Below are positions 34,131 to 42,500 of a DNA stretch of 64,000 bases, piece after piece. Under the pieces are notes generated by a model. It did not search any database. It saw only the letters and a program-made list of their open reading frames with translations, and had not been told where the DNA came from. Numbering within the stretch: position 1 is the stretch's first letter; every line of letters begins with the position of its first letter. The stretch comes from Longicatena caecimuris (GTDB taxonomy: Bacteria; Bacillota_I; Bacilli_A; Erysipelotrichales; Erysipelotrichaceae): positions 1 to 64,000 of the forward strand of contig NZ_SMBP01000003.1 in NCBI RefSeq assembly GCF_004341945.1, written 5' to 3'. The translations under genes and the position numbers were made by a program.

Positions 34131-36403
34131 AACATATCTCACAGCCCGTTGTAAAAAAGGATGCTTATGCTTTATTAAGTGGCAAGCCTGTCTATACCGG
34201 CGATATGGTGCCCAAAGATGCCTTGATCCTAAAGCTGTTACGCTCTCCGCATGCCTATGCGCGCATCAAAGCAATTGATACAAGTGCAGCTTTGAAAATG
34301 CCCGGTGTTGTGGCTGTTTATACATGGAAAGATGTCCCGGATGTACGCTTTACCTTAGCCGGACAAACCTATCCGGAACCTTCTCCTTATGATCGTAAGA
34401 TCTTAGATGAAATCGTACGATATGTAGGCGATGAAGTAGCCATCATTGCCGCAGAAACGCTAGATGCAGCTGAAAAAGCGATGAAGTTGATCAAGGTTGA
34501 TTATGAGGTATATGAACCATTATTAGACTTTACCAAGGCTATCGATAATGACATCATCGTACATCAAGAAGATAATTATCGTACGCTATGTGAGATAGGG
34601 AATGTGCGCATGCGCAATATCTGTTCGCAAGGGGAAAGCTGTGTCGGTGATATTGATGCGGCGTTTGCGGATTGTGATGTTATCTTAGAAAGAGATTATC
34701 ATACAAAAGCCAATGCTCAGGCGATGATGGAAACTTTTCGCTCTTATGCCTATGTCGATGCCTTTGATCGTTTGAATGTCGTCAGCTCTACTCAGGTACC
34801 TTTCCATGTTCGCCGTATGGTTGCCAATGCTTTAGAGATTCCAAAAGCTAAGATACGTATCGTAAAACCACGCATTGGCGGTGGCTTTGGCGCAAAGCAA
34901 ACCGGTTGTTGTGAAATCTTCACCGGCTTTGTGACGTGGAAATTAAAGCGTCCTAGTTATATCGTTTATAGTCGTGAAGAAACTTTTACGGCTAGCAATT
35001 CTCGTCATGAGATGAAGATGCATGTAAAGATCGGAGCGAAGAAAAACGGTGAGATTTTGGCGATTGATTTACATACCTTATCCAATACCGGCGCTTATGG
35101 TGAGCATGGTTCAACAACGGTTGGCTTAAGCGGTCATAAATCCTTGCCGCTGTACAATCATGTCAAAGCTAGCCGTTTTACCTATGATGTTGTATACACC
35201 AATACGATGCAAGCCGGTGCTTATCGAGGATATGGGGCAACGCAAGGACAATTTGCGGTTGAATCAGCTGTTAATGAATTGGCCGATGCCCTTCATATGG
35301 ATCCTTGTGAACTGCGTTTCATGAATATCGTTGGTGAAAATGAAATCATGTCCCAATACTATAATGAACATCTCAACAGCTGTGCTTTAGATCGCTGTCT
35401 GAAAAAAGCTATGGAAATGATCGGCTGGAAAGAAAAACAGTTATGTCGTGATATGGGGAATAAGCGGCGTGGTCTGGGTGTTGCCTTATCCATGCAGGGA
35501 AGCGGCATTGCCAATGTCGATATTGCCTCGGTTATCATCAAGCTACAGGATGATGGTTTCTACACCTTATCTATCGGTGCTACCGATATGGGTACCGGCT
35601 GTGATACGATCTTAGCACAGATAGCAGCAGAATGTTTAGACTGTGAAGTTGAGCAAGTCGTTACACAGGCGGTTGATACCGATGCATCTCCTTATGATAC
35701 CGGCTCCTATGCTTCTGCAACGACCTATGTCACCGGCATGGCGGTGGTGAAAGCATGTGAAGAGCTGAAACAAAAAATCATCAACGAAGCATCCATCTTG
35801 ATGGAAGTGCCCAAAGAACATATCTGCTTTGATGGTGAACTGATTACAGCCGTTGAAGATAAGAAACAGATGAGCCTAAAAGATTTTGCCAATACTTGTT
35901 TTGAAGGAGGCAAAGGGGAAGTGTTGATTGCCAACGCATCCCATTGCTCACCTACCTCACCACCACCGTTCATGGTTGGAATTGCTGAAGTGGATGTCGA
36001 TAAACTGACTGGTGAAATTTCATTAGTGGATTATGTTTCGGTTGTCGATTGTGGTACGGTCATCAATACGAATCTGGCTAAAATTCAGGCGGAAGGCGGT
36101 ATCGCGCAAGGTATCGGTATGGCCTTGTATGAGGATATCAGCTATAGCAAACAAGGAAAGATGCGCAATCGCAGCTTCCTGCAATATAAGATACCAACAC
36201 GATTGGATGTCGGCACGATTCGTGTGGACTTTGAAAGCAGTTATGAAGACCATGGTCCTTTTGGGGCAAAGTCCATCGGTGAGGTTGTCATCAATACGCC
36301 GGCACCAGCCATTGCCTCCGCGATTGCTCATGCCAGTGGTGTACAAATCAGAACGTTACCGATTACCGCAGAAAAAATCCTGTTGAAAAAAGATGAAGAT
36401 TGA
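34127..36403 (+). CDS. Molybdenum hydroxylase catalytic subunit (xanthine dehydrogenase-like)
   Basis: 758 residues with the molybdopterin-binding aldehyde oxidase/xanthine dehydrogenase fold. Motifs include IGGGFGAKQ, GAYRGYGATQGQFAVES (which holds the Arg that contacts substrate in xanthine dehydrogenase) and the late GAKSIGEVV, whose Glu is the likely catalytic base. The purine riboswitch and permease upstream suggest a purine (xanthine, hypoxanthine) substrate, but other heterocycles are possible. A MocA-like gene follows, which fits a molybdopterin-cytosine-dinucleotide cofactor. Confidence 0.9.
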   Translation: MKHISQPVVKKDAYALLSGKPVYTGDMVPKDALILKLLRSPHAYARIKAIDTSAALKMPGVVAVYTWKDVPDVRFTLAGQTYPEPSPYDRKILDEIVRYVGDEVAIIAAETLDAAEKAMKLIKVDYEVYEPLLDFTKAIDNDIIVHQEDNYRTLCEIGNVRMRNICSQGESCVGDIDAAFADCDVILERDYHTKANAQAMMETFRSYAYVDAFDRLNVVSSTQVPFHVRRMVANALEIPKAKIRIVKPRIGGGFGAKQTGCCEIFTGFVTWKLKRPSYIVYSREETFTASNSRHEMKMHVKIGAKKNGEILAIDLHTLSNTGAYGEHGSTTVGLSGHKSLPLYNHVKASRFTYDVVYTNTMQAGAYRGYGATQGQFAVESAVNELADALHMDPCELRFMNIVGENEIMSQYYNEHLNSCALDRCLKKAMEMIGWKEKQLCRDMGNKRRGLGVALSMQGSGIANVDIASVIIKLQDDGFYTLSIGATDMGTGCDTILAQIAAECLDCEVEQVVTQAVDTDASPYDTGSYASATTYVTGMAVVKACEELKQKIINEASILMEVPKEHICFDGELITAVEDKKQMSLKDFANTCFEGGKGEVLIANASHCSPTSPPPFMVGIAEVDVDKLTGEISLVDYVSVVDCGTVINTNLAKIQAEGGIAQGIGMALYEDISYSKQGKMRNRSFLQYKIPTRLDVGTIRVDFESSYEDHGPFGAKSIGEVVINTPAPAIASAIAHASGVQIRTLPITAEKILLKKDED

Positions 36404-36968
36404 TCTGGTTATCTTAGCTGCCGGTTATGCCAGACGCTTTCAAGGAAACAAATTGTTACATGTCTGGCAAGGAAAACCCATCCTGGCACATGTGATGGAT
36501 ACTTGTCAACAAGTGGACTTTCATGCGATTCATGTGGTAAGTCAATATGAAGAAGTGTTAGCTTTGGCTCATACAAGAGGTATGCACGCTGTTAAGAATG
36601 ATCATCCACAAAAAGGAATGTCATCTTCTCTTCAATTAGGTCAAAAAGCCGCCAAAGATGCGGATGCCATTGTCTTTCTTACCGGTGACATGCCTAAAAT
36701 CAAGGCAGAAACTTTACAAAAATTATGTCATATGGCAGATGCACAACATATTATCTGTGCTGCGGTTCATGGAGCTATTCGCAATCCCATGCTGTTTCCA
36801 AGCTGCTGGTTTTCAGAATTTGATAGCTTAGTACATGAGGAAGGTGGAAAAACGATTGCCATGCGACATCAAGAAGCTTGTATCTTAATGGAAGTCAATG
36901 AAGCAGAAGTACAGGATATTGACACCAGAGAAGATTTACAACAATTTGACAATGCAATAGGTGGTTAG
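36393..36968 (+). CDS. MocA-like molybdenum cofactor cytidylyltransferase
   Basis: 191 residues of the MobA/MocA nucleotidyltransferase fold: LAAGYARRFQGNKLL (about 8-22) binds NTP, HPQKGMSSSLQLG and FLTGDMPKI carry the metal-binding and base-reading residues. MocA adds CMP to molybdopterin for xanthine-dehydrogenase-type enzymes. It starts inside the end of the hydroxylase gene (11-nt overlap) without its own clear ribosome site, so coupled translation is likely. MobA-type GMP transfer is less likely given the partner enzyme. Confidence 0.85.
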   Translation: MKIDLVILAAGYARRFQGNKLLHVWQGKPILAHVMDTCQQVDFHAIHVVSQYEEVLALAHTRGMHAVKNDHPQKGMSSSLQLGQKAAKDADAIVFLTGDMPKIKAETLQKLCHMADAQHIICAAVHGAIRNPMLFPSCWFSEFDSLVHEEGGKTIAMRHQEACILMEVNEAEVQDIDTREDLQQFDNAIGG

Positions 36969-37070
36969 TGAAAAACTAGCCACTTTTGTTCTTGAAAAGC
37001 ATGCTTATACAAAGAAAGTAATGTGGTTTAGATACATAAAAATCAGGTAGGTATTTGCGTGATTTTTCGC

Positions 37071-37324
37071 TATAATAGATATAGAAAACATCATGAGATG
37101 TTTTGCTGGGAAAGCTTTTGAGAAATAAACAGAGCTATTTCTTTTAATGAGCATGTACAGGTAAAAGCCAACTGCCTCAACAGGTGAATTGCAAAGGTGC
37201 TAACTGCATCAACAGGAAACAATCATAGGTGCTACCGGCATTAACAAGATATTTAGAACTGGGAAAAGCATATGGAATAGCTCAATCGTTTATTAGGAAA
37301 GCAAACAAGAAAAAGGAGAAGAAT
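37071..37324 (+). promoter_or_regulatory. Long structured leader of the HAD gene, with three 32-nt repeats
   Basis: A -10 TATAAT lies at 37071-37076, about 250 nt before the gene. The leader has a perfect hairpin AAAACATC-ATGA-GATGTTTT (37085-37104) and an attenuator-like hairpin AGAAATA/TATTTCT (37121-37142) with TTTT. Three tandem imperfect repeats with a 32-nt period follow, cores AACTGCCTCAACAGG (37170), AACTGCATCAACAGG (37202) and ACCGGCATTAACAAG (37234); AGGTGCTA precedes the last two. The period is not a multiple of three, so these are not coding repeats. I know no RNA family of this form. Confidence 0.5.
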
Positions 37325-38131
37325 ATGAACCAAGCGTATCAATTGATTTGTTGCGATTTAGATGGAACCTTATTAAATGAGAAGGATGAAGTTAGTGAGA
37401 AGAATAAGGAAATGATTCAACGCTGTCGTAAACAAGGCATGCAATTTGCCATCGTCAGCGGACGTCCGGTGGAGGGGATCTTACAACTCATCAAACAATG
37501 GCAGATGGAAGAGATGGTCGATTATGTCATTGGCATGAATGGCGGTGTTGTTTATCATTGTAAAACAGCAATCAAAAAAGAATATCATCGTTTAGATGGC
37601 GCGATCATTAAAGCAATCATGGAGCATTATGCTGGCTGGAAAGTACGCTTTATCATCTTTGATGGTGCTAAGCGTTATGTCAGCTATAGTGATGAAGAAA
37701 CCAAAAGGCTTGCCGCATCATATTGTGAACAGGAAGTACAGACAGACATGTTTACTTTATGTGATGTCCCACGTAATAAGCTAATTGTGCAATGCTATCC
37801 ACAAGATATGCCAAAGGTAGAGGCTCATGGTAAGCAGTATCACAATGCACAATGTGTTTGTTTTAAAACAGCGGCAGATCTATTTGAATTTGTAAATCCA
37901 CAAGTAAATAAAAGCAGTGGCATCCAAAAGCTGTGTGAGGATATTGGAATAACGATGCAAGAGGTTCTTGCTTTTGGGGATACCAGTAATGATAATGAAA
38001 TGCTGCGTGATGCTGGTTTGGGCGTATGGTTATGCAATGGCAGTGAAGATACCAAAGCCATGGCAGATGCTGTGGCAAAGGCGAATACAGAAAGTGGCGT
38101 TGGCTGTTTTTTAGAGGAACACATCTTATAG
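37325..38131 (+). CDS. Cof-type HAD-IIB phosphatase
   Basis: 268 residues. The nucleophile motif is CDLDGTLLN (about 9-17), motif II VSGRP, the C2B cap lies at about 85-190, and motifs III/IV are NKSSGIQKL and AFGDTSNDNEML. Members dephosphorylate sugar or vitamin phosphates; the substrate is not predictable. AAAAGGAG supports the ATG at 37325. The gene is preceded by an unusually long, repeat-bearing leader, suggesting a regulated role. Confidence 0.88.
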   Translation: MNQAYQLICCDLDGTLLNEKDEVSEKNKEMIQRCRKQGMQFAIVSGRPVEGILQLIKQWQMEEMVDYVIGMNGGVVYHCKTAIKKEYHRLDGAIIKAIMEHYAGWKVRFIIFDGAKRYVSYSDEETKRLAASYCEQEVQTDMFTLCDVPRNKLIVQCYPQDMPKVEAHGKQYHNAQCVCFKTAADLFEFVNPQVNKSSGIQKLCEDIGITMQEVLAFGDTSNDNEMLRDAGLGVWLCNGSEDTKAMADAVAKANTESGVGCFLEEHIL

Positions 38132-38266
38132 AAGCAATTATACAAAGAGAAATTCAGTTTTTGAAAAAGAGCTTTCTTTGTTTCCATACCTAATGAGGTA
38201 ATAAAAGGAAATGGCTTTTAGGATAGGAAAAAACATGGTATAGTAGTACCTAGCGAGGTGTAGTAT

Positions 38267-39568
38267 ATGAAAATAGGTTTTATTTCTTTAGGCTGTAGTA
38301 AAAATTTAGTTGATAGTGAAAAGATGATGGGCATGTTGAAAAGTGGACATCATGAATTGGTTAAGGATGCGCAGGAAGCAGAAGCCATCATCATTAATAC
38401 ATGCGGATTTATTAATTCTGCGAAAGAAGAAGCCATCAATACGATTTTTAAGATGGCGGAATATAAAAAACAAAATTGTAAAAAGTTGATTGTGGTTGGC
38501 TGTCTGGCGCAACGTTATAAGGAAACCTTGGAGGCAGAAATTCCAGAAATCGATGCCGTCATCAGTATTCGCGAATACCCGCATCTACATGAGATTCTTC
38601 ACTCTTTATTGGATGGGAAAGAGCTTGTCAGCTATGGCAAAAGTGAGCGTATGGTATCAAGCAAGCCATGGACGGCATATTTGAAAATTGCCGAAGGTTG
38701 CAGCAATCGCTGTACCTATTGTGCAATTCCTTTGATTCGCGGTGATAATGTAACCTTTCCCATGGAACAATTGGTCCAAGAGGCCAAAGAACTGGCACAG
38801 CGCGATGTTAAGGAATTGGTTTTAATTGCCCAGGATACGACAAAGTATGGAGTTGACTTATATGGCAAACGTTCTTTATTAGAACTGTTACAAAAGCTTC
38901 ATGAGATTGATGGCTTTCATTGGATTCGTATCTTATATATGTATCCGGATGAAATTGATGAGGACTTAATTGAAGGTATGGCGAAGTTATCGAAAGTATT
39001 GCCATATTTTGATATTCCAATGCAGCATGCCAATAATCGTATGCTGGCAGCTATGAATCGTCGAGGCACTAAAGAGGAAGTCTTGGCATTGATTAAAAAG
39101 ATTCGCAAGACGTATGCGGATCCTACTTTACGTACGACCTTTATCGTGGGCTTTCCCTCAGAAACACAGGAAGATTTTGATGAATTGATGCAGTTTGTAG
39201 AAGAGGTTCATTGGGATCGCATGGGTGCTTTCACCTATTCTCCGGAAGAAGATACACCGGCTTTTGATATGGAACAAAGTGTTGCAGAAGAAGAAAAACA
39301 GCGGCGTTTAGCAATTTTGATGCAGCGCCAGGAAGAAATCTCTTTAGCCAATCAACAAAAACGTATTGGTACGGTGATGGAAGTTTTGGTAGAAGCACAG
39401 GATGGCTTGACTGGCAAATATCGTGGACGTGGAGCAAACAGTGCACCGGATGAAGTGGATGGTATGGTCATTTTTACAAGTAAACAACCATTAGCCCTGG
39501 GAAGTTTTGTCCAGGTTAAGATTACCGAGGCCCTCCCTCATGATGTGATCGGAGAAGCTTTGTGTTAA
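38267..39568 (+). CDS. rimO: Ribosomal protein S12 methylthiotransferase RimO
   Basis: Radical-SAM enzyme that adds a methylthio group to an Asp of ribosomal protein S12. 433 residues: N-terminal UPF0004 domain (SLGCSKNLVDSE, NTCGFI, VVGCLAQR with the three Cys for the auxiliary cluster), radical-SAM motif CSNRCTYCAIP (about 145-155), and a C-terminal TRAM domain. AGCGAGGTG precedes the start. The next gene overlaps its end. Confidence 0.95.
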   Translation: MKIGFISLGCSKNLVDSEKMMGMLKSGHHELVKDAQEAEAIIINTCGFINSAKEEAINTIFKMAEYKKQNCKKLIVVGCLAQRYKETLEAEIPEIDAVISIREYPHLHEILHSLLDGKELVSYGKSERMVSSKPWTAYLKIAEGCSNRCTYCAIPLIRGDNVTFPMEQLVQEAKELAQRDVKELVLIAQDTTKYGVDLYGKRSLLELLQKLHEIDGFHWIRILYMYPDEIDEDLIEGMAKLSKVLPYFDIPMQHANNRMLAAMNRRGTKEEVLALIKKIRKTYADPTLRTTFIVGFPSETQEDFDELMQFVEEVHWDRMGAFTYSPEEDTPAFDMEQSVAEEEKQRRLAILMQRQEEISLANQQKRIGTVMEVLVEAQDGLTGKYRGRGANSAPDEVDGMVIFTSKQPLALGSFVQVKITEALPHDVIGEALC

Positions 39569-40044
39569 AAGGCTTTGCCCCTATTATTGCCAAACAGCCG
39601 CGAGTGATGATCTTAGGCTCTATGCCGTCTGTGACTTCTTTAGAGAAGGAAGAATATTATGGGTTTGCGCATAATCGCTTCTGGAAGATCTTGCATGCAC
39701 AATTTGGGATGCCAATAGCTACCTATGAGCAAAAGAAGGCAATCATTTTAACGCATCATATGATTTTATGGGATGTCATTGGAGAATGTGAACGAGAAGG
39801 CAGCTTGGATTCGGCAATTCGCAATGAAAAAGTAAATCCGATTGATGAGCTGCTAGAAGCGTATCCGGAAATTTCAATCATTATCTGCAATGGTCGTAAA
39901 AGCTATGAACTGTTTCAAAAACATTTTGCGCATTTGGATAAGCAAGTAATTTATTTGCCTAGTACCAGCAATGCGAATCGCACGATCAAAGAGGATGCAT
40001 TATTTGCAAAATGGATGCAGGTGTTATCTGCATATGATTTATAA
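39562..40044 (+). CDS. DNA-deoxyinosine glycosylase (UDG superfamily)
   Basis: 160 residues. GSMPSVTSLEKEEYYGFAHNRFW (partial motif 1, about 18-40) with the catalytic Asn in HNRFW, and LPSTSNANRT as motif 2, match the hypoxanthine-DNA glycosylase group. It would remove deaminated adenine (hypoxanthine) from DNA. The start is a GTG at 39562 with GGAG 7 nt upstream, overlapping the rimO end by 7 nt. Confidence 0.85.
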   Translation: MLKGFAPIIAKQPRVMILGSMPSVTSLEKEEYYGFAHNRFWKILHAQFGMPIATYEQKKAIILTHHMILWDVIGECEREGSLDSAIRNEKVNPIDELLEAYPEISIIICNGRKSYELFQKHFAHLDKQVIYLPSTSNANRTIKEDALFAKWMQVLSAYDL

Positions 40045-40069
40045 AGTGCTGATGATTAGCACTTTTTTT
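40043..40069 (+). terminator. Terminator after the rimO-glycosylase operon
   Basis: AAAGTGCT (40043-40050) pairs with AGCACTTT (40058-40065) followed by T-run. It nearly repeats the pgi terminator stem. Confidence 0.88.
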
Positions 40070-40235
40070 CATGCTTGATGGAAAGCTGAAAACGTTTCTA
40101 GGATGAAAGGGTGATAGAAGAAGCAAATGATAACGACAAGATAAGTTACAAAAAGGGAATAGCTTTTTATTTTGATGTCTGCTTTTTAGGAAGAAAGTGC
40201 TATAATAATGGCTATATAAGAAGGGAGCGAGGCAT

Positions 40236-40730
40236 ATGCAGATACGCAAGTGTCAAAGTGATGAGGATATCCAACAGTTAGCAAAGCTGGCAAATGAGAT
40301 ATGGCATGAGTATTTTATAGATATTATTTCATTCGAACAAATAGAATATATGGTGGAGAAATTTCAAAGCTATCCGGCATTAAAAAAAGCCATAGAGGAA
40401 GAACAGTATACGTATTTCTTAGCCTTTGAGGAAACTGAATTGATTGGCTATTGTGGGGTGAAACCGGAAAAGGAACGCTTATTTTTAAGTAAGCTGTATT
40501 TAAGAAAAGATAAACGTGGGCAGGGCTTGGCTTCTTATTTATTAAAGGAAGCAATCAAGTTTGCGAAAGAACAAAATAAACAAGCGATTTATCTGACTTG
40601 TAATAAATATAATCAGCATAGCTTGGATGTATATCATGGCAAGGGATTTCAGGATATCGATGCAGTGCAGACAGATATCGGTCGTGGTTTCATCATGGAT
40701 GATTATATCTTGGAAAAGGTGTTATCATAA
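40236..40730 (+). CDS. GNAT-family N-acetyltransferase
   Basis: 164 residues. The acetyl-CoA motif is RKDKRGQGLASYLL (about 90-103), preceded by the strand FLSKLYL; the C-terminal YNQHSLDVYHGKGF is also typical. The substrate is unknown. A GGGAGCGAGG site precedes the ATG. It is flanked by terminators and is transcribed alone. Confidence 0.86.
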   Translation: MQIRKCQSDEDIQQLAKLANEIWHEYFIDIISFEQIEYMVEKFQSYPALKKAIEEEQYTYFLAFEETELIGYCGVKPEKERLFLSKLYLRKDKRGQGLASYLLKEAIKFAKEQNKQAIYLTCNKYNQHSLDVYHGKGFQDIDAVQTDIGRGFIMDDYILEKVLS

Positions 40731-40793
40731 AAAAAGGAAATAAAGATCTTTTGATGTTTTATCAAAGATTATATTATTTCTTTTTTATTTTAG
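40731..40793 (+). terminator. Terminator after the acetyltransferase gene
   Basis: GAAATAAAGATCTTTTGAT (40737-40755) pairs with ATCAAAGAT...TTATTTC (about 40761-40782) and a T-run follows. Between 40794 and 40950 only AT-rich DNA was seen. Confidence 0.7.
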
Positions 40794-40950
40794 TAAGGTT
40801 TATTTGATAGTTACTTTTTTTGTTCTGCTTATGGCTTTTTTACCTGAAGATGCTATGCCCTATATCATCTTCATTTTTTATGATGGTATCATGGCTGCAA
40901 CCTAAACCGTTTTCTTTCAGATACATAGAGTAAAACAAGAGGTGAAGAAA

Positions 40951-42018
40951 ATGAAACGATTCGGGATAGATGTTTCTGAACATAATGGCATCATTGATTG
41001 GAAAGCTATAAAAAGGGCTGGAGTAGAGTTTGCCATTATACGATCAAGTTATGGACATTTTGTAGAAGATCAGCAATTTCGTCGTAATGTAAAAGAATGT
41101 GAAAGATATAAGATACCATATGGCCTTTATCATTATTCCTATGTTGCCAATCATGCACAAATGAAAGAGGAGGCAGAAGGTTTTTTACGACAGTGTCGTT
41201 CCTGTAAGCCAGCGTATCCTTGTTTTATTGATATGGAAGATGCTGATGGTTGGAAAGCCAGACATGGTGTGAGTGATGCAATGAATATCGAAACGGTATA
41301 TTATACTTGTGATACCTTAGAAAAAGCAGGATATTATCCCGGTGTTTATGCAAATTTGGATTGGCTTGAGCATCGTATAAATTCGCCGCGATTAGATCGA
41401 TTTGATAAATGGGTAGCACAATGGGCTAGCAAAATCACATATGATAAACCATATGGCATGTGGCAATTTAGTGATAAGGGAACAATTAATGGATATCGTG
41501 GATGGTTGGATTTTGACTATGCCTATAAGGATTATCCAAAAATTATCAAGGAAAAAGGCTTCAATGGGTTCAGTAAAGATGATGGAAATTCCTCGAAACC
41601 AGAGAAACCAAAACCATATTTACGCTATCATGTAGGGGATCATGTACATTACAGTGGTTTATGGACACAAAGCAATGGTGGCAATTGGTATCCTCTTAGC
41701 TCACTGAGGGTGAAAGAAGGCACGATAACAAAAGTGATAAAAACAGCGCAACATCCGTATCTTATCGAGCATAATATTGGCTGGGCAAATAATCAGGTAA
41801 TTGAAGATGCACAAAAACCATCCATTCATTTCCATGTGGGTGAGCTTGTTCGCTTTGATGGCTTATGGACAGCCAGTGATGGAGGTATCTGGTATTCAAA
41901 AGATCAATTATTGATAAAATCAGGAAGGATAACAAAAGTAATAAAAGGTGCAAAGCATCCATTCCTTATCAATAATGGATTGGGCTGGGCATCCGCAGCT
42001 GTGCTACACCATATATAA
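40951..42018 (+). CDS. GH25 lysozyme with two C-terminal wall-binding-like repeats
   Basis: 355 residues. The GH25 muramidase barrel (about 1-195) starts at once with FGIDVSEHNG and has CFIDMEDADG, where Asp and Glu are catalytic, and WQFSDKG. Two homologous repeats of about 60 residues follow (about 227-285 and 292-350), each with HVG-(D/E)-x-V, GLWT and a GWA end; they resemble SH3-like wall-binding modules. There is no signal peptide, so it would need lysis, a holin or a non-classical route to reach the wall. No phage genes are nearby. Confidence 0.88.
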   Translation: MKRFGIDVSEHNGIIDWKAIKRAGVEFAIIRSSYGHFVEDQQFRRNVKECERYKIPYGLYHYSYVANHAQMKEEAEGFLRQCRSCKPAYPCFIDMEDADGWKARHGVSDAMNIETVYYTCDTLEKAGYYPGVYANLDWLEHRINSPRLDRFDKWVAQWASKITYDKPYGMWQFSDKGTINGYRGWLDFDYAYKDYPKIIKEKGFNGFSKDDGNSSKPEKPKPYLRYHVGDHVHYSGLWTQSNGGNWYPLSSLRVKEGTITKVIKTAQHPYLIEHNIGWANNQVIEDAQKPSIHFHVGELVRFDGLWTASDGGIWYSKDQLLIKSGRITKVIKGAKHPFLINNGLGWASAAVLHHI

Positions 42019-42044
42019 AAAAAGACACCCCATCTGGGATGTCT
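42017..42044 (-). terminator. Terminator of the cold-shock gene
   Basis: On the minus strand AGACATCCC (42044-42036) pairs with GGGGTGTCT (42031-42023) before a run of seven T. On the plus strand no T-run follows, so the lysozyme transcript is not stopped here. Confidence 0.8.
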
Positions 42045-42061
42045 ACATAAACAAGTGATGA

Positions 42062-42262
42062 TTATAGAACGTTTACGTTTGCGGCATGATCTCCACGATC
42101 ATTTGTTTTAATATCGAAGCTTACTTTCGCTCCTTCTTCTAATGTACGGAAACCATTACCCTGAATTTCTGTGTAATGTACGAAAATATCATTTCCTTCA
42201 TCAGAAGTGATAAATCCAAATCCTTTGTCTGCGTTAAACCATTTTACTTTTCCTGTACTCAT
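42062..42262 (-). CDS. Cold-shock protein (CspA family)
   Basis: A 66-residue single-domain OB-fold nucleic-acid chaperone. RNP1 KGFGFIT (13-19) and RNP2 DIFVHY (26-31) are both intact. Binds single-stranded RNA and aids translation, often at low temperature. GGAGGTAC precedes the ATG. A long structured leader (42263-42397) precedes the gene, as is usual for csp genes. Confidence 0.95.
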   Translation of the reverse strand: MSTGKVKWFNADKGFGFITSDEGNDIFVHYTEIQGNGFRTLEEGAKVSFDIKTNDRGDHAANVNVL

Positions 42263-42431
42263 GTTATAGTACCTCCATTTTTCTGTATAAGAGGCGCCTC
42301 AAGGTATTAAAAAACACATATGTGAAATTGTACTTTGAGATAATTACAATTTCTGATATGTGAATATTGAAATCATAGTTATTTTGCTCGTTATTACTTC
42401 TTCAGTATAACATAATAATTTCAAATAGCAA
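42263..42431 (-). promoter_or_regulatory. Promoter and long leader of the cold-shock gene
   Basis: Minus-strand -35 TTGCTA (42431-42426), 16-bp spacer, -10 TATACT (42409-42404). The start near 42397 gives a leader of about 135 nt. It contains a GAAATTGTA/TACAATTTC stem (42324-42332 with 42345-42353), the palindrome CACATATGTG (42315-42324) and GAGGCGCCTC (42291-42300) close to the ribosome site. Such leaders in csp genes change fold with temperature. Confidence 0.65.
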
Positions 42432-42500
42432 GTGTTTTAAAAAAGAATTCGTTTGACAAGCGTGTAAATAAAGCATACACTTACTATATGAGGTAAGGAA

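Noticed and set aside
37156-37248. Three 32-nt repeats considered as a CRISPR array
   Set aside because: The repeats are short, contiguous with no unique spacers of constant size, and no cas gene is present.
37229-37324. N-terminal extension of the HAD protein from GTG 37229
   Set aside because: The extension lies in the repeat leader, has no ribosome site and precedes the conserved start; AAAAGGAG supports 37325.
38142-38181. Terminator after the Cof-type phosphatase gene
   Set aside because: ACAAAGAGAAA and TTTCTTTGT can pair only with a bulge and a long loop, and no clear T-run follows.
40951-42018. Prophage or prophage remnant around the GH25 lysozyme
   Set aside because: No integrase, structural, holin or terminase gene and no attachment-like repeats were seen; neighbours are housekeeping genes.
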